A stretch of DNA of 11,702 nt from Chloroflexota bacterium. GTDB taxonomy: Bacteria > Chloroflexota > UBA6077 > CF-72. Both the position numbers and the translations under genes were made by a program. This document shows, in pieces, positions 1-5,612 of this stretch. The DNA lies in NCBI GenBank assembly GCA_019242065.1, contig JAFAWJ010000507.1, forward strand, positions 1 to 11,702. The letters are read 5' to 3'. The stretch's first letter is position 1; each line of letters begins with the position of its first letter. The notes under the pieces were generated by a model, which ran no database searches, was not told the origin of the DNA, and saw only the letters and a list, made by a program, of their open reading frames with translations.

Positions 1-1
1 C

Positions 2-484
2 ACCACGAACAGCTATCGCCGTCTGGTGCCCGGCTACGAGGCGCCGATCAACCTGGTGTACTCGCAGCGCAATCGCAGCGCGTGCGTGCGCATCCCGACG
101 TACTCCAACAGCCCCAAGGCGCGCCGGTTGGAATTCCGCGCTCCGGATCCGTCGTGCAACCCGTACCTGGCGTTCTCGGCCATGTTGATGGCGGGCCTGG
201 ACGGGGTGATGAACAAGATCGAGCCTCCGGATCCGGTGGACGAGGACCTGTACGAGATGCTGGCGCACAACGGCACCGAAGGCGGTCCGAAGATCCAGAG
301 CACCCCCGGTAGCCTGGGCGAGGTGCTCGACGCCCTGGAAGCCGACCACGACTTCCTCCTCCGCGGCGGCGTGTTCACCCCGGACGTCATCGACGAATGG
401 ATCGGCTACAAGCGCGAGCGCGAAGTCGACGCCATCGCCCTGCGGCCCCATCCGTACGAGTTTCACCTCTATTACGACATCTAA
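2..484 (+). CDS. glnA: Glutamine synthetase type I, C-terminal part (5' end outside window)
   Basis: This is the last 160 residues of glutamine synthetase, the cytosolic enzyme that makes glutamine from glutamate, ammonia and ATP. The frame is open from base 2, so the true start lies upstream. Seen in the sequence: the active-site stretch [12 protein letters not shown], the [18 protein letters not shown] block, the [13 protein letters not shown] helix and the characteristic ending [13 protein letters not shown] complete type I enzyme has roughly 440-475 residues, so about two thirds are missing here. In enterobacterial enzymes the adenylylated tyrosine sits in NLYDLPPEE. Here the matching place reads [10 protein letters not shown], so a tyrosine is kept but the DLPPEE context is lost, and control by adenylylation is doubtful (inference). 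Family assignment is secure. Confidence 0.97.
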   Translation, partial: TTNSYRRLVPGYEAPINLVYSQRNRSACVRIPTYSNSPKARRLEFRAPDPSCNPYLAFSAMLMAGLDGVMNKIEPPDPVDEDLYEMLAHNGTEGGPKIQSTPGSLGEVLDALEADHDFLLRGGVFTPDVIDEWIGYKREREVDAIALRPHPYEFHLYYDI

Positions 485-493
485 AAGAGTTGC

Positions 494-561
494 GAGCTCT
501 CAGCTCTGAGCTGTCGGCTTTCAGCAGTCTCTGCTGAGAGCTGGTGGTTCTCGGCTGACAG
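494..561. repeat. AGCTCTCAG-type degenerate repeat cluster with nested hairpins
   Basis: Just after the glnA stop, variants of AGCTCTCAGC / AGCTCTGAGC / CTGCTGAGAGC recur in both orientations. AGCTCTGAGCT at 502-512 is a palindrome. GCTTTCAGCAG (517-527) pairs with CTGCTGAGAGC (531-541) across a 3-base loop with one G.U pair. CTGTCGGC (511-518) can pair with GCTGACAG (554-561) with one G.U pair. There is no T-run, so this is a poor intrinsic terminator. It looks like a short intergenic repeat element of the kind scattered through some genomes; whether other copies exist cannot be seen here. Confidence 0.55.
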
Positions 562-600
562 TCGCGCCGACGGCGCGGACAGGCGCTCCTTCCTGGCAGG

Positions 601-632
601 CGGCCCGCGGGTTCGACAGGATCCGCGGGTCG
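601..632. terminator. Possible bidirectional terminator hairpin between convergent genes
   Basis: CGGCCCGCGG (601-610) pairs with CCGCGGGTCG (623-632) as a 10-bp stem with one G.U pair and a 12-base loop. It lies between the convergent ends of glnA (plus) and the AhpD-fold gene (minus, stop at 661). On the plus strand it is followed only by TTCT, so the U-tract is weak. The stem is strong and well placed, but termination is an inference. A smaller hairpin, GCGCC-GAC-GGCGC, lies at 564-576. Confidence 0.35.
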
Positions 633-660
633 TTCTGCGCGAGGGCCAGCAGATGTTCTA

Positions 661-1242
661 CTAGCCGTAGCCGCGCCGGAGCAGGTATTTGGCTCCGGCC
701 TGAAAGCCCGCTGGACTCATGAGTTCGAAGCCAAACGCGTTCGCCAGTCGGTTTGTGACGTTGAAGGCATAGCAGACGGCGAGGGCGTCTTCGACTTGCT
801 GACGAGATACGCCCGTGTCGAGCACCGTGCGCACATCGTCGGCTGCCAGCTTGCCGTCTTGCGTGAGCCTGCCGAGCATCCGCAGCGTCGCCCGCAATCC
901 CTCACCAATTGGCGCCGAATCTAGATCGTCCAGCGCCGCGGTCACCGTGACCTCGCTTCCGGTCGCCAGTGAAGCGGTTGCCGTGTGCGCGCCGACACAA
1001 AAGGCGCAGTCGTTGACGGTTGAGACGTAGGCTGCCATCAGCTCCCGTTCAGCCACCGACCAGGAGGACGGCCCACGCATGGCTGCCTGGGTGAGCTCCT
1101 TCGCGTACGAGCCGTAGAAGTCTGGACGGTAAAATGTCAGTCTCGCCGCGTCTGGTACCCGCTGCCGGCTGAACAATTCGATGATGCTGAACAGCAGCCG
1201 GGTGCCCAGGCCATAGCCTCCGTTCAAGATGGTGAGGCGCAT
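661..1242 (-). CDS. AhpD-like / carboxymuconolactone decarboxylase family protein with CxxC
   Basis: The protein has 193 residues. The family contains AhpD-type alkylhydroperoxidases and gamma-carboxymuconolactone decarboxylases, all-helical oligomers in the cytosol. The diagnostic motif is visible: the helix AERELMAAYVSTVN leading into D-C-A-F-C-V-G-A-H, with Cys79, Cys82 and His86 placed as in AhpD active sites and upstream glutamates (65, 67) as candidates for proton relay. A thiol-based peroxidase or oxidoreductase role is therefore likely; the true substrate is unknown. The frame is open far upstream, but that extension is arginine-rich out-of-frame translation of the next gene. The ATG at 1242 shares its A with the TGA stop of the upstream gene (TGATG), which fixes this start and implies translational coupling. 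Confidence 0.88.
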   Translation of the reverse strand: MRLTILNGGYGLGTRLLFSIIELFSRQRVPDAARLTFYRPDFYGSYAKELTQAAMRGPSSWSVAERELMAAYVSTVNDCAFCVGAHTATASLATGSEVTVTAALDDLDSAPIGEGLRATLRMLGRLTQDGKLAADDVRTVLDTGVSRQQVEDALAVCYAFNVTNRLANAFGFELMSPAGFQAGAKYLLRRGYG

Positions 1243-1583
1243 CAGGTGGATGCCTGCGTCAGCGCTTGCAGGCCAGCCTGGTAGATCCGATTGGACTCGC
1301 CGACCGCGGCGCAGATCACGAGCTCGAAGAGCTGGTCCTCGGTGAACCCGGCCGCGACCGCGGCGGCGAAGTCGGCATCGGCGACTTGAAACGAGCGCCT
1401 GGCCACTTTGTCGATGAGCGTCGCCAGTGGTTCGGGTAGATCGCTGTTGGCGAAGGCCTTCGACCGCAGCTGCGCGGACGCCGTGCCTGGTCCGGTCAGG
1501 ATCCGCTGGTCGATGGCTTGCACAAGCGCGTGTTTGTCGCTGCTCGAGTTCGAGGGCATCGTCGGGATTGCCTGCAGCCCCAT
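1242..1583 (-). CDS. Carboxymuconolactone decarboxylase-fold small protein without CxxC
   Basis: The protein has 113 residues. The second half, from KVARRSFQVADADF through AAGFTEDQLFELVICAAVGESNR, matches the helical repeat of the CMD/AhpD fold. The place where AhpD has CxxCxxxH reads ICAAVGESNR, so the redox pair is absent and only one cysteine remains. It overlaps the CxxC-bearing gene downstream by one base (TGATG), so the two are surely co-transcribed and may form a hetero-oligomer (inference). The ATG at 1583 was chosen because family similarity fades further upstream; ATG 1559 (MPSNSSS) is an alternative. Neither has a clear Shine-Dalgarno sequence. Function is unknown beyond the fold; a non-catalytic partner or a different decarboxylase-type activity are both possible. 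Confidence 0.75.
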   Translation of the reverse strand: MGLQAIPTMPSNSSSDKHALVQAIDQRILTGPGTASAQLRSKAFANSDLPEPLATLIDKVARRSFQVADADFAAAVAAGFTEDQLFELVICAAVGESNRIYQAGLQALTQAST

Positions 1584-1630
1584 TATTTCGCAGTGGCCGA
1601 TCTGGACGCGAATTGTTGTGGGACCATTCA

Positions 1631-1648
1631 ACCGACCGCCAGGTCGGT
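1631..1648. promoter_or_regulatory. Perfect inverted repeat, possible operator
   Basis: ACCGACC-GCCA-GGTCGGT is a perfect 7-bp inverted repeat with a 4-base spacer. It lies about 48 bases upstream of the AhpD-fold gene pair (minus) and about 108 bases before the broken XRE regulator (plus). The place fits an operator for the divergent pair, perhaps once bound by the now-broken regulator. A tandem GCCGACAA repeat lies nearby at 1697-1713. Binding is only an inference. Confidence 0.35.
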
Positions 1649-1755
1649 GGACCATGCGTTGTCGAGCGCCTGGAGGTCGACCGGGGGAGCATCGTCGCCG
1701 ACAATGCCGACAACGCATCCGATCCCATCGAGGACGTCCGGCCGCGACTCCGTCC

Positions 1756-1972
1756 GTGAATGGTTTTGGTGGGCCGCTGCGTCTGTTCCGACTCCGCGCC
1801 GGACTGAGCCAGACCGCCCTCGCCGATCTCGCCAACCTGTCGCCCGCGGCGGTTACCGGGCTCGAGCGCGGCGCGCACTGCACGCGCTGGCGAAGGCGTT
1901 GGAGCTGTCCTCGACGAGCGGGGCTGCTCGCCGCTGCGACCGGCGTCGCCCGCCGGCGATCCACGCGGCCGA
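1756..1972 (+). pseudogene. Broken XRE-family helix-turn-helix regulator (N-terminal remnant)
   Basis: From GTG 1756 one frame encodes GGPLRLFRLRAGLSQTALAD followed by LANLSPAAVTGLERGA (to 1875), a typical Cro/C1 DNA-binding domain close in style to the intact regulator at 5731. The next expected helix, ALHALAKALELSST, is in another frame (1875-1916). The following piece, RAGLLAAATGVARR, is back in the first frame (1918-1959) after one surplus base at 1917. About five residues are also missing between the ERG turn and the ALHALAKAL helix, judged against the usual family spacing. So at least two indels break the gene. In relatives this domain is followed by an AAA ATPase, helical repeats and sometimes a terminal LuxR domain. 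Here only about 110 bases separate it from a LuxR domain, so a large internal deletion is likely. Confidence 0.7.
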
Positions 1973-2203
1973 ATGCCAGACCACACGTCGCCCAACCCTC
2001 GAACTGAGCCTGGAGAGATCCGGGCCGAGGGGCTGACGCGGCGCGAGCAAGAGGTGGCGCACCTGCTCATGCTCGGCTACTCAGACCGACAGATTGCCGA
2101 GCGGCTCTCGATAACGGTCGGGACCGCCCGCCTGCACGTGCATCGCATTCTGGTCACACTCAAAGTTCAGTCGCGCTGGCAGGTCGCGGACTGGCTGGCC
2201 TAG
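1973..2203 (+). CDS. LuxR-type helix-turn-helix fragment, probably the C-terminus of the broken regulator
   Basis: The open frame has 76 residues. Residues 20-76 form a clear GerE/LuxR DNA-binding domain: LTRREQEVAHLLMLGYSDRQ, then IAERLSITVGTARLHVHRIL, then a final helix ending QVADWLA. The domain ends right at the stop codon, as in long ATPase regulators that carry LuxR at the C-terminus. No receiver or ligand domain precedes it, and ATG 1973 has no Shine-Dalgarno sequence. It sits in a third frame relative to the XRE pieces just upstream. The simplest reading is that 1756-2203 is one decayed regulator with its middle lost. Less likely, it is a stand-alone small LuxR-type protein that is still expressed. 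The domain call is firm; expression is doubtful. Confidence 0.7.
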   Translation: MPDHTSPNPRTEPGEIRAEGLTRREQEVAHLLMLGYSDRQIAERLSITVGTARLHVHRILVTLKVQSRWQVADWLA

Positions 2204-2260
2204 GTGGTGCGTCCATTGACGAGGAGCAATCGGTAAGCACGTCCGGTCGACATCGCGTAT

Positions 2261-2286
2261 AGAGACTCTATGCGGCCCGCGTCTCT
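2261..2286. repeat. Inverted repeat AGAGAC / GTCTCT upstream of the ABM gene
   Basis: AGAGAC (2261-2266) and GTCTCT (2281-2286) are perfect reverse complements around a 14-base GC-rich spacer. A TATAGA sequence at 2258-2263 overlaps the left arm and could be a -10 box for the gene at 2372; no good -35 is seen at the proper distance (TTGACG at 2216 is too far away). The spacer 2204-2371 holds nothing else recognisable. Confidence 0.25.
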
Positions 2287-2371
2287 GGTAACTCGTCATA
2301 AAGACACAGGTTCTCTGGATCGCCGCCGCTCCCCTCGTCAGCTGCAGTCCAGGAGCGGAAGGTCGACAAGC

Positions 2372-2674
2372 GTGCACGCCAGCATCGGACACTACGCCGC
2401 ACACGGTGCAGCCGCCGACGAGGTCATCCAGGCGGCGCGGCATCTCGGGGCGGAGCTGAGCCAGGCGCCCGGCTTCGTGTCGTATGCGCTGGTCGAAGCG
2501 GGTGACGGCGTGTTGGCGTCAATCAATGTGTTCGAGTCGCGCTCCGAACTGGATGCAGGCGATCGTCTCATCGGGGCGTGGATGGCAGGTCATTTGCCGG
2601 GGCCGGGAGCCGACACGTCGCCGATCGTCATCGGCGAGATCGTCTTCTCCGAACGCCAACCTCAGCAGGAGTAA
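2372..2674 (+). CDS. ABM-fold (antibiotic biosynthesis monooxygenase-like) small protein
   Basis: The protein has 100 residues and the layout of dimeric alpha-beta barrel proteins of the ABM superfamily: a first strand (ASIGHYA), a helix (AADEVIQAARHLGAELSQ), the signature APGFVSYALVEAGDGVLASI, a VFESRSELDAGDR turn and a last strand IVIGEIVF. Members include heme-degrading enzymes, quinol monooxygenases and many proteins of unknown role, so the substrate cannot be named. Start: GTG 2372 is preceded by GGAAGG at 2357-2362 with good spacing and begins at the first strand of the domain; the longer ATG 2270 frame adds an arginine-rich non-domain extension. The stop TAA shares a base with an ATG (2674) that opens the decayed block downstream, suggesting the two were once translationally coupled. 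Confidence 0.8.
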   Translation: MHASIGHYAAHGAAADEVIQAARHLGAELSQAPGFVSYALVEAGDGVLASINVFESRSELDAGDRLIGAWMAGHLPGPGADTSPIVIGEIVFSERQPQQE

Positions 2675-3461
2675 TGGTTGGACAAAGTTCTCCGCCAACT
2701 TCTACTACTACCCTGACGGGACAAAGGACGACGACAACCACATCCATGTCGGCGTGAAGAATGCCTCGGCGGATCCGCTGGAAATCAAGTTCGTGTCCAT
2801 CAAGGTCGCCGGTGAATCCACCGGTCTCCGCCCCGGAACCGCGCGGAATGATTTCAAATACAGGGAAGCGACCGACACGGTCTGGCCGGACGACGAGGAC
2901 GTCAAGGAGAAGAGCTCTCCTCGAAGAGCTCTCCAGCGTCGGAGCGGATGGCAAGGTCCGTACGTTGACGCAAAGGGACATCGAGGCGATCGAACAGATC
3001 GTAGTCGACGACTTGTTGTGGCAAGAATGGAGGCGGATCATCGACGAACGCCAGAAGCGTGCGATTGTCCGCCAGCAAAACCGCGCCGTATGTCAGCTCA
3101 CGGCCGCCCAACTCACCCAACTGCGCGAGACCGGCGAGCTGCGATTCAATCTCGTCCGTGACTCCCAGGCCGGCAACTTCAACTGGACGATGCGCGAATT
3201 CAAGATTTCTTGCTCGAAGACTTCGAGGTGGAGTCGAACGAACCAAACCTGAATCTCAGGATCGTCTTCAGACACTCCGGCGAGTCGATTCTGCACGGCT
3301 CCGACACGAAGTCCAACCAGCGCAAGTACTACGACTTCCGAGCCGGCATGTACGACGACGCGATCGACTGCGAATATCTCCCGTCGTACTTCTCCGACAT
3401 CGCCCTGCGGCTGACGCGCGGCGAGACGTGGGAACCCGCGGCGATCGAGAAACTCTCGCGG
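2674..3461 (+). pseudogene. Decayed gene with several frameshifts; weak resemblance to the Tc-toxin A C-terminal region
   Basis: Coding-like sequence moves between frames. ATG 2674 shifts almost at once to the frame encoding GWTKFSANFYYYPDGTKDDD and HIHVGVKNASADPLEIKF (2670-2915). It then moves to the frame with LLEELSSVGADGKV and a long charged helix ending QLTAAQLTQLRETGELRFNL (about 2920-3205), then to the frame with LLEDFEVES and NLNLRIVFRHSGESILHG (from about 3198). The LRETGELRFNL...REFKI segment followed by HSGES recalls the end of TcA subunits (TcB-binding region), where a helical segment is followed by beta structure. This is recalled family knowledge and weak. Three shifts within 530 bases, while neighbouring genes stay open for over 1 kb, favour a true pseudogene. 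The last frame runs on without a stop into the STAS domain. Function unassigned. Confidence 0.55.
2909..2934. repeat. Tandem 14-bp duplication at a frameshift
   Basis: GAAGAGCTCTCC occurs at 2909-2920 and again at 2923-2934, separated by TC, so the unit is 14 bp. AGAGCTC (2912-2918) and GAGCTCT (2926-2932) can also fold into a hairpin. It lies exactly where the coding frame of the decayed gene changes, so slippage here probably contributed to the break, although a 14-bp insertion alone does not give the observed net shift. Confidence 0.6.
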
Positions 3462-3823
3462 GTGGCGTTCCGAGTCGACTACGCCCGGGATGCCCGCCGG
3501 AGCATCGGCTTCGAGGTGAGCGGCACGGTGCGAGCCGAGGATTATCGCAACGTCGTGATTCCGGCGCTCGAGCGGGCTGCGCGAGAGGGCGACGTCCGGT
3601 TCGTGGTCGGGATGTCAGACTTCAAAGGCATGACTCCCAGTGCCATGTGGGAGGACTTGAAGGTCGCAGCGGAACACCTGCACGCCATAAAGCGCATCGA
3701 AAGCGTGACCGACATTGAATGGGTCGCGCATATGCTGGCGCTGTTCGGCTGGCTGATTCCGTCGAAATGCGGATTTTTCCGATGGCGCAACGTGAAATCG
3801 CGCTGCACTGGATTGCCGCGTGA
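3462..3823 (+). pseudogene. SpoIIAA-like STAS/SEC14-type protein, single-base frameshift near the C-terminus
   Basis: From GTG 3462 the frame reads a typical SpoIIAA-like domain: AFRVDYARDARRSIGFEVSG, EDYRNVVIPALERAAREG, VRFVVGMSDFKG, AMWEDLKVAAEHLHAIKRIE, VTDIEWVAHMLALFGWLIP. At 3760/3761 the frame must slip by one missing base. The next frame then gives VEMRIFPMAQREIALHWIAA and a TGA at 3821-3823, exactly the expected family ending. Repaired, the product has about 120 residues, the normal family length. A lost G in CCGGTC (now CCGTC) would explain it; a true mutation or a sequencing error are both possible. The frame is open upstream into the decayed gene and GTG 3462 lacks a Shine-Dalgarno sequence, so the ancestral start is uncertain. 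Proteins of this family bind lipid-like ligands or act in stress responses; the role here is unknown. Its stop is 6 bases from the convergent YHS gene. Confidence 0.78.
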
Positions 3824-3829
3824 GATGCC

Positions 3830-4117
3830 TCAGCCGCCGGGGTCGGCGGCTGGCGCGTCGTGCGGGATGACGGCCGCCGCGCTGGGGTCCAGGGCGCCCT
3901 CGAGCTCGTCAGAGCGCAACGCGCGGTCATCCTCGGCGACCCTCCCGCGCCCGGGCGTCGCGGTGAAGATGTCCGGCTGCTCGATGAAGCGCTGCATGCA
4001 GGTCTGCGAGCAGAATCGGTACATGACGTCCGCGTATTCGGATTGGAATCGACTCTCGTTGGCCGGGACGGGCTGACCACACACCGGATCGAGCGGAGCA
4101 TTGTCGTACGACTGCAT
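3830..4117 (-). CDS. YHS-domain protein
   Basis: The protein has 95 residues. Residues 9-53 form a YHS domain: DPVCGQPVPANES at the N-terminal side, then the strand-loop YADVMYRFCSQTCMQRFIEQPDIF. Cys13, Cys36 and Cys40 are the expected conserved cysteines, consistent with metal binding as seen in copper-handling ATPases and related proteins. The tail (residues 56-95) is acidic and alanine/proline-rich, probably disordered. Start: ATG 4117; a GTG seven codons upstream is also in frame and neither has a good Shine-Dalgarno sequence. It is the last gene of the minus-strand operon, 32 bases after the glycosyltransferase stop. The open frame continues far upstream, but that part is out-of-frame translation of the glycosyltransferase. 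A metal-binding or redox-sensing accessory role is an inference. Confidence 0.82.
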   Translation of the reverse strand: MQSYDNAPLDPVCGQPVPANESRFQSEYADVMYRFCSQTCMQRFIEQPDIFTATPGRGRVAEDDRALRSDELEGALDPSAAAVIPHDAPAADPGG

Positions 4118-4149
4118 GTTCGTGGCGATACGCACTATGCGTACCGGCG

Positions 4150-5316
4150 TCAGGGATTGACCTGGTCCGACTCCACGACCCGCGTCGCCGCGCGCAGTCG
4201 GCTCGCGGACCGCAGAGCCGTCCGCTGCCGGGCGCGCGACAAAAAGTCGATCAATTCCTGGCGGCCGAGCAATCGCGCGTACAGCGATTCGTAGGCTTCG
4301 ACCATCGTCTCGACTGAGAAGCGCGCCTCGACGGCGGCTCGGCAACTTGCGCGATCCAGTCGCCCGAGCTGGTCCACGCTGTCGACCAGCTCGGATTCGT
4401 CGGCGCACACATAGCCAGTCATGCCATGCGTGACCACCTCGGGAACGCTCCCGCGGTTCAGGGCGATGACCGGCGTGCCGGCGGCGAGCGCCTCGATCAT
4501 CACCAGTCCGAAGGGCTCCGGCCAGTCGACGGGGAACAGCAAGGCGTCGGCGCCCCGCAGGAACGCGTGTTTGGTGGCGCCGCCGAGCTCGCCAAGGTAG
4601 TCCACGTGCGGCTCTTTCAGCAGCGGTTGGATCACGTCCTCGAAGTAGTGTCGATCTCGCGTCGCTTCGGCGTCGGCAGTGAAGCGGAGTGGCTCGCGGG
4701 CCGCGACTCTGATCCGACGGTGCGCGCGCCTGGCCACGCGGATGGCCACATCCAGGCCCTTCTCCGGGGCAATGCGCCCGATCCAGGCCAGGTAGCCGCC
4801 GGCGCCGTCGTAGCGTGGCGGCCTGGCCGAGAGATCCATGCCGTGGTACACGGTCGCCCGAAAATTCGCCCAGGGTACGGGGCGACGCTGGGCGTCGCTG
4901 ATCGAAACCAGCGGGACGGTGGCGTACGGCTCGAGGGCCGCGGCCACACCCGGCACGTCCAGACGGCCGTGCAGCGTTGTGAGGACGGGAACGCTGGAGA
5001 GCGCCGCGAGCGGATAGCCCCAGAAATCCAGGTGGTTGTGAATGAGATCGAAGTCCTGCAGACGGGCGACCACCGCGCCAATCGTCGCGGCGCAAAATTG
5101 AGCGAAGTCGGTCGCGCCGTCCGCGGTGTCCCAGAGGGCCCGCGGAACGGTGGGCTGCAGCCGCGCTGACGTTCGCGAATCACCACTCGCGAACAGTGTC
5201 ACGTCGTGGCCACGCTCCACCAGCGCGTCCGTCAGGGTGGCAACGACCCGCTCCGTGCCGCCGTAGCGTTGGGGTGGCAGGGCCCGAAATGGCGGAGCGA
5301 TCTGGGCGATACGCAA
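4150..5316 (-). CDS. Family 4 glycosyltransferase (GT-B fold)
   Basis: The protein has 388 residues and would transfer a sugar from a nucleotide-sugar to an unknown acceptor, acting at the cytosolic face of the membrane. N-terminal domain: MRIAQIAPPF, then PPQRYGGTERVVATLTDALV with a glycine-rich acceptor-side loop, and LFASGDS. The hinge and C-terminal domain begin near YLAWIGRIAPEKGLDVAI (175-192). The GT4 signature E-x7-E is Glu267-Glu275 in PEPFGLVMIEALAAGTPVIA. Length is normal and no signal or membrane segment is seen. Start: TTG 5316 puts MRIAQIAPPF at the N-terminus, the usual beginning of this family, just 5 bases after the stop of the GlsB gene. The open frame upstream of that is arginine-rich shadow. 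Tight spacing implies translational coupling in the glsB-GT-YHS operon. Exact sugar and product unknown; envelope polysaccharide or glycolipid are typical. Confidence 0.93.
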   Translation of the reverse strand: MRIAQIAPPFRALPPQRYGGTERVVATLTDALVERGHDVTLFASGDSRTSARLQPTVPRALWDTADGATDFAQFCAATIGAVVARLQDFDLIHNHLDFWGYPLAALSSVPVLTTLHGRLDVPGVAAALEPYATVPLVSISDAQRRPVPWANFRATVYHGMDLSARPPRYDGAGGYLAWIGRIAPEKGLDVAIRVARRAHRRIRVAAREPLRFTADAEATRDRHYFEDVIQPLLKEPHVDYLGELGGATKHAFLRGADALLFPVDWPEPFGLVMIEALAAGTPVIALNRGSVPEVVTHGMTGYVCADESELVDSVDQLGRLDRASCRAAVEARFSVETMVEAYESLYARLLGRQELIDFLSRARQRTALRSASRLRAATRVVESDQVNP

Positions 5317-5321
5317 CGGAG

Positions 5322-5594
5322 TTAGACGTTTGCGCGTCGGCCGCCCAAGGCGCGCACGAGGGCGATCAGAATGACCGCGCCGATGAACGCGACGATGATG
5401 CTGCCGAGCAGGCCCACACTGCTGCCAGGGAGCAGCAAGCTGAAGACGATTCCACCGATAAACGCGCCGATGACGCCGACGACAATGTCGCCGATGACGC
5501 CGTAGCCGCCACCTTTCATGAACTGACCGGCTAGCCAGCCGGCGACCAGTCCCACGACCAGCCATGCGATCAATCCACCAGGCTCGAGACTCAT
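5322..5594 (-). CDS. GlsB/YeaQ/YmgE family stress-response membrane protein
   Basis: The protein has 90 residues and belongs to the transglycosylase-associated/GlsB family of small inner-membrane proteins linked with general stress responses; molecular activity is unknown. Three hydrophobic helices are visible: GLIAWLVVGLVAGWLAGQF (7-25), GVIGDIVVGVIGAFIGGIVF (32-51) and GLLGSIIVAFIGAVILIALV (61-80). They are glycine-rich, with the family's GDIVVGVIGAFIGG core, and the tail is basic (RALGGRR). ATG 5594 follows an excellent Shine-Dalgarno sequence: AGGAGAGGAG ending seven bases before the start. It is the first gene of a minus-strand operon with the glycosyltransferase and the YHS protein, and is divergent from the XRE-ATPase regulator, which could act on it. 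Confidence 0.93.
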   Translation of the reverse strand: MSLEPGGLIAWLVVGLVAGWLAGQFMKGGGYGVIGDIVVGVIGAFIGGIVFSLLLPGSSVGLLGSIIVAFIGAVILIALVRALGGRRANV

Positions 5595-5612
5595 GCCTGT
5601 ACTCCTCTCCTC

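Noticed and set aside
494..561. CRISPR array
   Set aside because: The repeats are short, degenerate and in both orientations, with no regular spacers and no cas genes nearby.
1584..1755. A small gene in the spacer before the XRE remnant
   Set aside because: Frames here are arginine-rich or lack ribosome sites and domain patterns; only the inverted repeat at 1631 and a short direct repeat stand out.
1243..2070. Long N-terminal extension of the minus-strand AhpD-fold frame (open to 2070)
   Set aside because: It is arginine/serine-rich translation antisense to, or out of frame with, better supported genes; the TGATG overlap fixes the start at 1242.
2674..3823. Programmed ribosomal frameshifting as an explanation for the broken frames
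   Set aside because: Shifts occur at several unrelated sites in both directions, without the slippery heptamer plus structure expected for programmed events.
4118..5095. Long open frame upstream of the YHS gene on the minus strand
   Set aside because: Arginine-rich shadow of the glycosyltransferase in another frame; the YHS domain begins just after ATG 4117.
4426..5169. Plus-strand open frame of 247 codons
   Set aside because: Antisense shadow of the glycosyltransferase, with no domain pattern and no ribosome site; long antisense frames are common in GC-rich DNA.
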